A program made the translations under genes and the position numbers. The notes below the pieces were generated by a model. That model saw only the letters and a program-made list of their open reading frames with translations. It searched no databases and was not told the origin of the DNA. A stretch of DNA of 64,000 nucleotides. Source: Gp13-AA77 sp035949375. GTDB lineage: Bacteria > Acidobacteriota > Terriglobia > UBA7540. Positions 41,753 through 50,525 of this stretch are shown piece after piece; position 1 is the first letter of the stretch; every line of letters begins with the position of its first letter. The stretch spans positions 1-64,000 of the forward strand of contig DASZIG010000057.1 in NCBI GenBank assembly GCA_035949375.1. Reading direction: 5' to 3'.

Positions 41753-43104
41753 CAACTCCATCGCGTTACGTTCGCAATCTGATCACGACGGCAAGCGGGC
41801 AGGCCGCGGTCCTCGGCCTCGGCGTCTTCACCGGCATCGCTTCGGCGCGCCTGCTCGGTCCCGAGAGCCGCGGCGAGCTGGCCGCCATCACTCTCTGGCC
41901 GCTGATCCTGGTGCTGGTGGCGAGCTTCGGGATCAACCAGGCTATCGTCTTCCACGCCGGTAAGCGCCGCTTTACTCTTTCCGAGGTCTGGACGGGGGCG
42001 CTCGCCCTCTGGCTCGTTCAATCGCTGGCGGTGCTCGCGGCCGGATGGATGCTGCTTCCGTTGGTTCTGCGGCACTACGGTCCGGAGACCCTGCGTCTTT
42101 CGCTGCTGTTTCTGGCATTCACGCCGATGGTGCTGCTGGGAGGCTACCCTGCGAGCCTCGCACAGGGCCGGCTGGATCTGCTTTCGTTCAGCGTCCTGCG
42201 CCTGATTGCGCCGGCGGTGTACGCCCTCGGGCTCGTCGCGCTCGCCCTTCGCGGCCGGGTCACCTTGCGCGAGGTCGTCGGGCTGCAGGTGTTGGGCCTG
42301 GCCCTCGCGGCCGCCGCCGCCCTGGGGCTCGCGCTCGGCAGAATCCGGGTGGGCCTCGCATGGAGCCGCGCCGCTTGCGCTCACCTACTGCGGTTCGGCT
42401 GGAGGTCCAATCTCTCGTCCCTCACTTCCTACGTGAACCAGCGCTCCGATCAGCTTCTGCTCTCGCTCTTCGTGGGCCCCCGCGATCTCGGCCTTTACGT
42501 GGTGGCAGTGGCGCTCGCGACCGCCGCAGGCTTTTTCCCCCAGGCCGTGGGCACCGTGACGATCGCCACGGGCGCCAACCTGGATGCGGACGCGGCCCGC
42601 AAGGTTATCGCGCGCTCGTTCCGGGTGACGTTGGCGGCGCTCGCGATTGGATGCTCGGCGCTCTTCGTCGCCTGTCCCTGGCTGATCGGACTCGCCTACG
42701 GTCCTTCGTACAGCTCCGCCGCCACCGCCTGCAGGATTCTGCTGCCGGGCAGCGTGGCGCTGGGACTGAATCAGGTGCTCTACGACGGTGCGCGGGCCCT
42801 GGAGCGGCCCGTACTGCCATCCTACTCGGAAGGCGTTTCCACCGTGGTCACGGTCGTAGGCCTGCTGTTGTTGCTCCCGCGATTCGGATTCCTGGGTGCG
42901 GCGGTGGCTTCGACGCTCGCTTACAGCGTGAGCCTGATCGTGATGCTCGGCCTCGCCCGGTCCCGCCTGAATCTTGGTTTGCGCAACCTGCTCGGCGTAC
43001 GGGTCTCCCATCGCCTTCGTCCCAGCGAAGGGGGGAATCTCAACCCCCTGCCGGCGGCGGGCGCATCTTCCGCACTTGATCGAACACACACTTCGACAGT
43101 TTGA
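41749..43104 (+). CDS. Wzx-type polysaccharide flippase
   Basis: This 451-residue polytopic protein resembles the MOP-superfamily flippases: GLGVFTGIASARLLGPESRGEL at the start, then FGWRSNLSSLTSYVNQRSDQLLL mid-protein and repeated hydrophobic helices (about twelve). It would flip lipid-linked repeat units across the inner membrane. The GTG at 41749 overlaps the previous TGA by GTGA and follows GGGCGAG, so coupling is likely; sequence further upstream in frame belongs to the preceding gene. Confidence 0.85.
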   Translation: MTTPSRYVRNLITTASGQAAVLGLGVFTGIASARLLGPESRGELAAITLWPLILVLVASFGINQAIVFHAGKRRFTLSEVWTGALALWLVQSLAVLAAGWMLLPLVLRHYGPETLRLSLLFLAFTPMVLLGGYPASLAQGRLDLLSFSVLRLIAPAVYALGLVALALRGRVTLREVVGLQVLGLALAAAAALGLALGRIRVGLAWSRAACAHLLRFGWRSNLSSLTSYVNQRSDQLLLSLFVGPRDLGLYVVAVALATAAGFFPQAVGTVTIATGANLDADAARKVIARSFRVTLAALAIGCSALFVACPWLIGLAYGPSYSSAATACRILLPGSVALGLNQVLYDGARALERPVLPSYSEGVSTVVTVVGLLLLLPRFGFLGAAVASTLAYSVSLIVMLGLARSRLNLGLRNLLGVRVSHRLRPSEGGNLNPLPAAGASSALDRTHTSTV

Positions 43105-43144
43105 CGCGCAACGAGGACTTCGGGATTGTGAGGCCGTCGCACAG

Positions 43145-44404
43145 GTGCGGCCACCATTGCCGGAGCGCAACGCGGCCGAGCGCAGGCTTCGGCTCGCCAT
43201 TCTTCTCAGTCGGCCGGTGCAGTACTTCGCGCCGGTCTTCCGGGCTCTGGCGCGGCGGCCGGAGATCGACCTGACCGTGATCTATTGCAGTCTCGACGGC
43301 GCTTGCGCGCAGTTCGATCCGGAGTTCGCGCGCGTCGTGCAATGGGATACGCCGATCCTCGATGGCTATCGCCACAAGGTGCTGCGGAGTTGGTGGCCGC
43401 GAAGGATCGAAGGGCCGCTCGCCTATTTCGCGCCCAGCGCCGCGCGCGGGATCAGGGCGGTGGATTACGACGCCCTCATCGTTTTCGGATGGGCCTACCT
43501 TACCTGCTGGCTGGCCTTTGCCAAAGCGCGCCGGGAATCGCTTCCCTGGATGCTCTATGGGGACACCAGCGTTATCTACGAGAAGAAAAAGCGCGGACCC
43601 AGGCGCTGGCTGCGCCGCGTGCTGCTTGGTGCGCTTTTCAAGCGCACTTCGGCGTTCCTCACCAGCAGTTCGTTCAATGCCCGGTTCTATGAATCTCGGG
43701 GCGTCGGCCCGGACCGCTGTTTTCCGGCGCCCCACGTGGCGGACGTTCGATTCTTCGCCGAGGCAGCCCGCGAGGCTCGTGGGTGCCGCGACGAGATTCG
43801 CCGGGCGCACGGCATCCCGCGGAACGCTGTGCTGATCCTGTTTGTGGGGAAACTCGTAGCGCGGAAGCGGCCGGTTGATCTGCTCGGGGTGCTGGAACGG
43901 CTGCGCGAGAGTCACCCCGAACTGGCGGTGGCCTTTGCCGGCGACGGTCCTCTGTCCGGCGCTCTCGATGCGGTCATCCGACGGAAGAAACTCAACACGG
44001 CTTTCCTCCTCGGCTTCTGCAACCAGTCGCAACTGCCGGCCCTCTACGCGATCTCCGACATCCTGGTTCTTCCCTCGGAGCAGGAACCCATCGGCCTGGT
44101 GGCCCATGAGGCGGCTGCCTGCGGCCTGCCCCTGATCGTGAGCGACCGCACGGGAGTGTGGGGACCGGGCGACGTGGTGCGCCACGGCGAAAACGGTCTC
44201 GTTTATCCGGCGGGTGATGTCCCGGCGCTCGCCGAAGCCGTACGGCGCCTGGCCGCGGACCGGAGACTGCGGGAGCGCATGGGAAAGCGGTCGCGCGAGA
44301 TTGTTCAGGCCTTCACGCCGGAGCGTTGCGCTGCAGGTTTCGCAGAAGCAGCCCGGTTCGTCTGCGGTACAGCTCCGACGAGGCCAAAAGAATGCGCATT
44401 CTGA
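43145..44404 (+). CDS. GT4-family glycosyltransferase
   Basis: This protein of about 419 residues has a GT-B fold of the GT4 family. The start LRLAILLSRPVQYFAPVFRAL is the N-terminal strand; the C-terminal domain has LILFVGKLVARKRPVDLL, VAFAGDGPL and the donor-binding segment PSEQEPIGLVAHEAAACGLPLIVS with the E-x7-E pattern. It adds a sugar to the repeat unit; donor and linkage are unknown. The start is uncertain: GTG at 43145 or TTG at 43157 fit best; the frame extends back into the flippase gene. It overlaps the next gene by 13 nt. Confidence 0.85.
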   Translation: MRPPLPERNAAERRLRLAILLSRPVQYFAPVFRALARRPEIDLTVIYCSLDGACAQFDPEFARVVQWDTPILDGYRHKVLRSWWPRRIEGPLAYFAPSAARGIRAVDYDALIVFGWAYLTCWLAFAKARRESLPWMLYGDTSVIYEKKKRGPRRWLRRVLLGALFKRTSAFLTSSSFNARFYESRGVGPDRCFPAPHVADVRFFAEAAREARGCRDEIRRAHGIPRNAVLILFVGKLVARKRPVDLLGVLERLRESHPELAVAFAGDGPLSGALDAVIRRKKLNTAFLLGFCNQSQLPALYAISDILVLPSEQEPIGLVAHEAAACGLPLIVSDRTGVWGPGDVVRHGENGLVYPAGDVPALAEAVRRLAADRRLRERMGKRSREIVQAFTPERCAAGFAEAARFVCGTAPTRPKECAF

Positions 44405-45456
44405 TCTCCGGACACATCTATCCTGATTCCTTTGCCCGAAACATCGCGGTGGCGGCCGAAGGCATGGGACACACCGTGGCGACGATTGACCCACGGCCGG
44501 TTCATCGGCGACTCGGTTATGTCGGTTCGATCTTGTCGCAGTACGCCTCGAAGGCTCTGCCGTCGATCGAGAAGCGGCGGCAACGCTCCCTGGTGCGGAG
44601 CGCGAAAATGTTTCAGCCCGATTTGATCCTGATCACGCACGCGACGCTTCGTCCGGACGTGATCCGCGAGGTGCGCCGCGAGTCAAGCGCCAGGGTGGCG
44701 GCGTGGTATCCAGACAGTCTGGCGAATCTGGGCCGTCAATATCTGCTTGAAAGCGATCTCGACGCGTGGTTCTTCAAGGACCCCTACATGGTCGAGGGTT
44801 TTCGCGCCAAGCTCGGCTTGAACACTCACTACTTGCCCGAGGCCTGCAACCCGCTCTGGCATCGCCGGCTGGAGTTGAGCGACGCCGACCGGCGCAGGTA
44901 CGGGTGCGACCTCACCAGCGCCTGCAACATGTACTACTATCGTGCGCGGATGCTCGAAATCTTCGGGGGCTATGATTTGAAGATCTGGGGAACGGGCTTT
45001 CCCTTTTGGCTGAGATCGCCCCTTCGCGCGCACTATCCGAACGTCTATGTGGCCGAGCTTGAGAAGTCCAAGGCATTCAACGCCGCCAAGATTGTCGTCA
45101 ATACGATGTATCTCGCCGAGATCGAAGGCGTGAATTGCCGTTTATTCGAGGCCGCCGGCTGCGGCGGATTTCAAATCGCTGACTGGAAGCCCGGGCTTGC
45201 CGAACTTTTTGAGCCGGAGCGCGAAGTCGTGACCTTCCGTAGCCGCGACGAACTCAGGGAAAAAGTGGACTACTACCTGGCGCGGCCGGAAGAGCGACAG
45301 GCGATTGCCAATCGGGGCTATGCTCGCGCCCACCGCGAGCATACGTACGAACGAAGACTCGCGCGATTGTTTCAGACGCTCGGGCTTCCGTCCGGCGCCT
45401 CAATCCAGGAAGAGTCGGCAGAGGAATGCCGGGAAGCGGTCGGATCCTATCGATGA
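44392..45456 (+). CDS. CgeB-like glycosyltransferase
   Basis: This 354-residue protein resembles CgeB/DUF3880-type glycosyltransferases. It begins RILISGHIYPDSFARNIAVAAEGMGH, has YLPEACNPLWHR and the C-terminal EIEGVNCRLFEAAGCGGFQIAD with the FEPEREVVTFRSRDELREKVDYYL segment typical of the Glyco_trans_1_2 domain. It probably transfers one sugar of the repeat unit. The ATG at 44392 lies inside the end of the previous gene, and its own TGA overlaps the next ATG (ATGA). Confidence 0.8.
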   Translation: MRILISGHIYPDSFARNIAVAAEGMGHTVATIDPRPVHRRLGYVGSILSQYASKALPSIEKRRQRSLVRSAKMFQPDLILITHATLRPDVIREVRRESSARVAAWYPDSLANLGRQYLLESDLDAWFFKDPYMVEGFRAKLGLNTHYLPEACNPLWHRRLELSDADRRRYGCDLTSACNMYYYRARMLEIFGGYDLKIWGTGFPFWLRSPLRAHYPNVYVAELEKSKAFNAAKIVVNTMYLAEIEGVNCRLFEAAGCGGFQIADWKPGLAELFEPEREVVTFRSRDELREKVDYYLARPEERQAIANRGYARAHREHTYERRLARLFQTLGLPSGASIQEESAEECREAVGSYR

Positions 45457-47003
45457 ACGCGCTGACGCTGCGGCAGCGACCGTCGGGACTGCGACCGGGC
45501 GTTACGATCCCGCTCGGTCACCTCGTGCTCATGTGTGTCGCGGCGTTGGCGGCGGCCACTTGGGGCTGGGCCTTGATCGCTGCGCCGGAAAGCCGTCAAC
45601 TCGTCGCCTTCCTGATTGTGCTCGGCGTGTATGGGACCGGGTCAGCGTTATTCATCGCATCGAGGATGCGCGATGGCCGCTTCCGCTTCTTCGACATTCC
45701 GACTTTCGTCGCCCTGCTCGCTTTTGTGGAATTTGGCCTGGCGCCCATGGCTTGCTTTCTGATCGAGGGCCAGTTTGACCCTGGCTTTCACGGCACGCAC
45801 GCTTCGTTCGTTCGCACCCTCGCTTATTTCGCGCTCGGCATGACGGCCTTCTGGGCAGGTTGCCGCATTGCTGTGTACAAGACGCCGGCCATGATTACGC
45901 CGGAGGCCTCCGCAACGAACGACTCAGACCTTTCCGCGCCCATAGGCCCCGCCGTGATGTGGGCGCTCGGCCTGTACGCCGTCGCATTCACGGTTAAGGC
46001 GTACCTCCTCCAGAACTTCGGGTACGACTACGGAGCGTCGCAGGACCTTTATCTCGATCACCTGGCCGCCATGCAGGTGGCGAATGTCGTTTTTCAGCTA
46101 GGCACCTACGCTCTGGTGATCCTTGCCATCGAAAGATCGTTCCATCCGCTCAGCCTCGACCGAAAAGTCTTCTTCTGGATTGTCTTTTTGACAGAGTGCT
46201 GTTGGGGACTGGTGTCGGGGATGAAGGGCAACTTGCTGCAGAACTTTGTCCTTGTGGCCGTGGTCTCGTCGATGGCAGAGCGAAAGCTTAAGAAGGGTTG
46301 GATCGTGGCGGCGCTTCTTGGGCTGGTGGTGATCTATCCGTTTTCCATCCAGTACCGCGAGCTGGTGCGAAGCCGTTCGGACGAGGCCATGGGTGTGGGC
46401 GGCGCTCAAACGATCGCCGCCGCGGCCTTGGAGCAGGCGACGGCGACGGACTCGACGGCAGCGGACTGGCTCGAAAGCGGCGTACGCTCGTCGGTAAGCC
46501 GGCTGAATCTTCTGCAGAGTGTGGCGGCCGTGCTCGCGCTCGGGCCGGAGGCGGACTGGCTGCAGGGCGACGAGCGTTGGTGGATGCTGCCTTTTTACCC
46601 GTTCATCCCCCGCTTTCTCTGGGCGGGCAAGCCGGTTCTGGATAAGGGCCGCCGATTCAGCCTCGCTCTCGGCCTCGGTGACCAGACGTCGACCGCCATC
46701 ACTTATCCCGGTGATCTCTATTTCGAATTCGGTATGCCCGGCCTGCTCGTTGGCATGCTGCTGTTCGGACTGATTGCCGAGCGGCTGACGAAGCGGTATG
46801 GCGTTCCAGGGAGCAAACGGCGCCTGTTCATCTATACGGGAGTCTTCATGACGTTCGTGACCAGCATCGAACTCGACGCGTTCGATTTCTGGAGCACGTT
46901 GATTCGATCGCTGGTCATTCTGTGCGCGGTGGCGTGGATTGTCTACCGGCCCCGGCGCGGCTTGGCGGTTGAGAGAGTGCAGGTCCCTCCGTGCGAGTCC
47001 TGA
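45453..47003 (+). CDS. O-antigen polymerase-like membrane protein
   Basis: This 516-residue protein has about ten to twelve membrane helices and resembles Wzy-type oligosaccharide repeat-unit polymerases, with WGLVSGMKGNLLQNFVLVAVVS in the middle and the periplasmic FYPFIPRFLWAGKPVLDKGR followed by YPGDLYFEFGMPGLLVGM near the C-terminus. This makes it the second polymerase/ligase candidate of the locus, besides 40298-41752. It starts in ATGA overlap with the preceding gene and ends 13 nt inside the next. Confidence 0.8.
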   Translation: MNALTLRQRPSGLRPGVTIPLGHLVLMCVAALAAATWGWALIAAPESRQLVAFLIVLGVYGTGSALFIASRMRDGRFRFFDIPTFVALLAFVEFGLAPMACFLIEGQFDPGFHGTHASFVRTLAYFALGMTAFWAGCRIAVYKTPAMITPEASATNDSDLSAPIGPAVMWALGLYAVAFTVKAYLLQNFGYDYGASQDLYLDHLAAMQVANVVFQLGTYALVILAIERSFHPLSLDRKVFFWIVFLTECCWGLVSGMKGNLLQNFVLVAVVSSMAERKLKKGWIVAALLGLVVIYPFSIQYRELVRSRSDEAMGVGGAQTIAAAALEQATATDSTAADWLESGVRSSVSRLNLLQSVAAVLALGPEADWLQGDERWWMLPFYPFIPRFLWAGKPVLDKGRRFSLALGLGDQTSTAITYPGDLYFEFGMPGLLVGMLLFGLIAERLTKRYGVPGSKRRLFIYTGVFMTFVTSIELDAFDFWSTLIRSLVILCAVAWIVYRPRRGLAVERVQVPPCES

Positions 47004-48334
47004 TCTTGGCCACTGACATTTACACGCGCGGCGGCATCGCGCGCTACACCGGGACGCTGGCGGATGCGCTCGGCCGCTTGCTCGGTCCGGAAAATGTCGA
47101 CCTGCTTCCGCTGCTTGGTGGAGCCCCGGACAACCTCGACGCGTCGAGTGTTCGCATATTTGAGCCCACCTCGGCGCGTCTCACGCTCCGCGCAAAGATC
47201 CGGCACGCCGCGCGCGTTGTCGCCTGCGCGCGCTCGCGCTACGATCTCGTGATCTGCAGTCATCTCGGTCTCGCGCCCGTCGCGGCGCTCATCCGCTCGA
47301 GGTACGCAACGCCGTACCTCGTGGTTTGCCACGGTTCTGAGGCGTGGGCGAGGCTGCCCGTGGCGAAGCGCGCTGCTTTGCGCGGGGCGCGCGCGTTGCT
47401 GGCGGTGAGCGCCTACACGGCGCGAGCGCTTGCGCAGGCGAATCGGATTCCCGAGACGCGGGTGAAGTTGGTCTACAACGCCATACCCGATGAACTCGTA
47501 CGTCGTCTTGGATCAGGGAACGGGGAAAGCGGCGGCGCGGCTGCCGCACTCCACGGCCCTTCGCGCATATTGCTTTCAGTGGGAAGCCTCGGCCCCGAGC
47601 ACGCTTACAAGGGCGTGGACACCGTGATTGCGGCCCTGCCCCGGATTCTCGCAGCCGTGCCCGCCGCGCGCTACGTGGTGGCGGGCGGCGGCGCTCATCG
47701 GGCGAGCCTGGAGCGCCTCGCAACGAGCCTGAACGTGGGCGACCGCGTCACCTTTGCAGGCGAGGTGACCGACGCCGAGCTCGCGAATCTTTATTGCGCC
47801 TGCGACGTGTTCGTGCTCCCGAGCCGCGCGTCGATGAACGGGCGCTGCGAGGGCGAAGGATTCGGACGCGTGTACGTGGAAGCGGCGCTGGCGGCGAAGC
47901 CGGTCGTCGGCAGCCGCGAGGGCGGTGCCGCGGAGGCTGTGCTCGACGGCCGGACGGGCCTGCTCGTGGACCCGCGCTCCGTCCGCGATGTCGCAGACGC
48001 GGCGGTGCGCCTGCTCAAGGCGCCGCAGTGGGCCGAGGCCCTCGGCGCGGAGGGCCAGCGCTGGGCGCTCGGGCATTTCACGATGCCCGCCATGGTCCGT
48101 GCGCTTGGCGAGATTCTGTCAGTTGTCGGTAGTCGCTTTCCGGTTGTCAGTGGTCCGTCGTTAGTCGTCCGTCGTCAGTTGTTGATTGGCAGTAATCCGT
48201 CGTCAGTTATTAGTGCGGGTCCGGTTTGCGAGATACCGGCTACGAATCTCGACTACGAACTACAATCGACGTCTGGCGTGCTAACTGACAACCGACGACT
48301 GACCACTGACATTCCCGATGATCTTTGCGATTGA
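46991..48334 (+). CDS. GT4-family glycosyltransferase with repeat-encoded tail
   Basis: This 447-residue GT4 enzyme begins LILATDIYTRGGIARYTGTLADALG and has PYLVVCHGSEAW, ILLSVGSLGPEHAYKGVDTVI and the donor site GEGFGRVYVEAALAAKPVVGS. The normal fold ends near MVRALGEILS (about residue 380); the last ~65 residues are encoded by repeated GTCAGT/GTCCGT/AGTCGT words and are unlikely to fold like the family. The GTG at 46991 follows a weak site inside the polymerase gene. Its end overlaps the start of the next transferase by 17 nt. Confidence 0.85.
   Translation: MRVLILATDIYTRGGIARYTGTLADALGRLLGPENVDLLPLLGGAPDNLDASSVRIFEPTSARLTLRAKIRHAARVVACARSRYDLVICSHLGLAPVAALIRSRYATPYLVVCHGSEAWARLPVAKRAALRGARALLAVSAYTARALAQANRIPETRVKLVYNAIPDELVRRLGSGNGESGGAAAALHGPSRILLSVGSLGPEHAYKGVDTVIAALPRILAAVPAARYVVAGGGAHRASLERLATSLNVGDRVTFAGEVTDAELANLYCACDVFVLPSRASMNGRCEGEGFGRVYVEAALAAKPVVGSREGGAAEAVLDGRTGLLVDPRSVRDVADAAVRLLKAPQWAEALGAEGQRWALGHFTMPAMVRALGEILSVVGSRFPVVSGPSLVVRRQLLIGSNPSSVISAGPVCEIPATNLDYELQSTSGVLTDNRRLTTDIPDDLCD
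48118..48312. repeat. Word-repeat tract in the 3' end of a glycosyltransferase gene
   Basis: About 195 nt are made of variants of TCAGTTGTCGGTAGTCG, TCAGTGGTCCGTCGTTAGTC and, in the second half, their rough complements (ACTGACAACCGACGACTGAC). The halves could pair as a long imperfect hairpin. The tract is translated as the enzyme's C-terminal tail and runs up to the next start codon. Confidence 0.7.
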
Positions 48335-49553
48335 GGCTCTCGGTTTGACGGGGGGAGGCGGCAAGGCCGGCTTGATGCGCCTCGTGCCCGCCCTGGCCCG
48401 GCACACGGAGCACCGGTTCGTGGTCATGCTGGCCGACCTGCCGGAGTTTGCGGCGCTGGCTCGTCGAAACGTGAAATTGATGGTGCGCCGGAAGCCCGCT
48501 AGCCTGCTCGCGCGCGAAATGCACCTGCAGCGCGCAGTGCCACGCATCTGCGCCGCTGAGCGCGCGGACGCCTTGCTGTGTCTCGGCAATTTCGCGCCCC
48601 GCCGCAGCATTCTGCCTGCAGTCGTGCTGCTCCACAACGCGCACTATGTATCGCCGGACGCTCGCGCGGAGGCCGGAGGGACGCTGCGTGAGCGGCTGAT
48701 CAGGTGGTACGGCCGGCGCATGTTGCGGCGACTGCCGCCGGGCGTCCGGCTGGTGGTTCAAACTGCGCTGATGCAGGAGCGCGTGATCGCAGCCTATCCT
48801 CACTTGGGCGCGAACGTGGTGGTTGTTCCTGACGGCGAGGGCCTGTCGGCGGACGCCGCGAACGGGCCAGGCGATGGCTTCGGTGTGACGCCCGGCCCGA
48901 CGCCCGGCGCGGCCGCCGCCGATCGTCACGCCGGCCGATCGCAGGCGCCATTCACGTTTGTGTGCCCCGCGCACTACTATCCGCACAAGAATTTGGAAGC
49001 GCTGGTCGAAGCCTTCCGGCTGTTGCCCGCCTGCACGGGACGGGCGGCCTGTTGCCTCTTAACACTCGACGCGCGGCAGCATCCTCGAGCCGGACGCCTG
49101 CTCCAAACGATCGAGCGGGAGGGCCTGACGAACGCGCTGGTGAACCTCGGCCCGCTCGGGGAGGCGAGCCTGGCGCAGGCCTACCGCACCGCGGACGCGT
49201 TCATTCTGCCCACGCTGCTCGAGTCATTCGGACGCACATATCGCGAAGCGATGCGTCTCGGGCTGCCGATCCTGACCAGCGATCGCGATTTCGCGCGCCA
49301 GGCCTGCGGCGACGCCGCGCTTTACTTTGATCCGCTGCGCCCGGCGAGCATCGCGCGCGCCATGGCCGAGATCATGGAATCGGGCGAGTTGCGAAGCCGC
49401 CTGGCAAGCGCGGGCAAGCGTCGCGCGGGGCTGACGCCGTCGTGGGACGCGATCGCCGGCCAGTTTGTCCGCATCCTGGAAGAGGCCGCGGCCGAGCGCC
49501 GGGGTTGCGGAGTTCGGGATTTGGACCTGTGCAGGTCTTGGGGGAATCCGTGA
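48318..49553 (+). CDS. GT4-family glycosyltransferase
   Basis: This 411-residue enzyme begins IFAIEALGLTGGGGKAGLMRLVPALARH and carries LLHNAHYVSPD, a FVCPAHYYPHKNLEALVEAFRLL turn and the donor-binding PTLLESFGRTYREAMRLGLPILTSD segment typical of GT4. A low-complexity Thr/Pro/Gly/Ala stretch interrupts it near residue 195-210. It probably adds a sugar to the EPS repeat unit. The ATG lies inside the 3' end of the previous gene, just after the repeat tract; its TGA overlaps the epimerase GTG (GTGA). Confidence 0.85.
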   Translation: MIFAIEALGLTGGGGKAGLMRLVPALARHTEHRFVVMLADLPEFAALARRNVKLMVRRKPASLLAREMHLQRAVPRICAAERADALLCLGNFAPRRSILPAVVLLHNAHYVSPDARAEAGGTLRERLIRWYGRRMLRRLPPGVRLVVQTALMQERVIAAYPHLGANVVVVPDGEGLSADAANGPGDGFGVTPGPTPGAAAADRHAGRSQAPFTFVCPAHYYPHKNLEALVEAFRLLPACTGRAACCLLTLDARQHPRAGRLLQTIEREGLTNALVNLGPLGEASLAQAYRTADAFILPTLLESFGRTYREAMRLGLPILTSDRDFARQACGDAALYFDPLRPASIARAMAEIMESGELRSRLASAGKRRAGLTPSWDAIAGQFVRILEEAAAERRGCGVRDLDLCRSWGNP

Positions 49554-50524
49554 AGACACTTGTCACCGGGGGCCTTGGAGCGATAGGAAGCTGGCTCGTG
49601 CCGGAGTTGCGCCGCCGCGGCCACGAGGTGTGGCTCTGCGACCTTGCCCACCATCACGACCCGCAATACGTGCGCTGCAACGTCGCGGAATACCGCCAGC
49701 TCGAACGGATCTTCGACCAGCCCGATGACGGCCGGCCCTTCGACATGGTCTATCACCTGGCCGCCGAGTATGGCCGCTGGAACGGCGAGGATTTCTACGA
49801 GACGTTGTGGTCAAGCAACGTGATCGGCACCAAGAACCTGCTCCGCTTGCAGGAGAAGCACCGCTTCCGCCAGGTATTTTTCTCGACCTCGGAGGTGTAT
49901 GGCGATTGGCGTGGCGTGATGCGCGAAGACGTCATGGACCTTCACGAGGTCCGGCAGTTGAATGATTATGCCATGACCAAGTGGGTGGGCGAGATGCAGG
50001 TGATGAACTCGGCCGCCATGGCGGGCACGGAGAGCGTCCGCGTGCGCCTGTTCAATGTCTATGGGCCCGGCGAAAAATACAGCGCTTACCGCAGCATGAT
50101 CTGCCGGTTCTGCTACTGCGCCCTCCACGGCCTGCCTTACACGGTCTATCGCGATCATCATCGCTCGGCTACCTATGTAAGCGACGTTGTAGCCACCCTG
50201 GCCGGCATCGCCGGACGCTTTGTGCCGGGCGAAGTCTACAACGTGGGCTCCGCCGAATACCACGACGTCAAGACGGTCTCGGACCTCGTGCTCGCCTACC
50301 TTGGCCGGGACGATCGCCTGGTGACCTACGAGAGTGTCGAGCCTTTCACCACGCGCGACAAGCGCGTGGACGTGAGCAAGGCCGAGCGCGATCTCGGCCA
50401 TCATCCGCAGGTGACGCTCGCCGAAGGTCTGGCGCGAACGCTCGATTGGATGCAGCAGTATTACGCGGTGCCCGAGCCGTTGCTCCACGAGCTGGTAGCG
50501 GTGCCGGCGGGCGGCGGAGCGTGA
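49550..50524 (+). CDS. NAD-dependent nucleotide-sugar epimerase/dehydratase
   Basis: This 324-residue extended SDR protein begins with the NAD motif TGGLGAIGSWLVPELRRRGHEV. STSEVYGDW supplies the Ser and LNDYAMTKWVGE the catalytic Tyr-x3-Lys. RLFNVYGPGEKYSAYRSMI and the SATYVSDVV segment are usual for nucleotide-sugar epimerases or dehydratases. It makes a sugar donor for the glycosyltransferases around it; the exact sugar cannot be told. The GTG at 49550 follows GGGGGA and overlaps the previous TGA. One base separates its stop from the next start region. Confidence 0.9.
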   Translation: MKTLVTGGLGAIGSWLVPELRRRGHEVWLCDLAHHHDPQYVRCNVAEYRQLERIFDQPDDGRPFDMVYHLAAEYGRWNGEDFYETLWSSNVIGTKNLLRLQEKHRFRQVFFSTSEVYGDWRGVMREDVMDLHEVRQLNDYAMTKWVGEMQVMNSAAMAGTESVRVRLFNVYGPGEKYSAYRSMICRFCYCALHGLPYTVYRDHHRSATYVSDVVATLAGIAGRFVPGEVYNVGSAEYHDVKTVSDLVLAYLGRDDRLVTYESVEPFTTRDKRVDVSKAERDLGHHPQVTLAEGLARTLDWMQQYYAVPEPLLHELVAVPAGGGA

Positions 50525-50525
50525 A

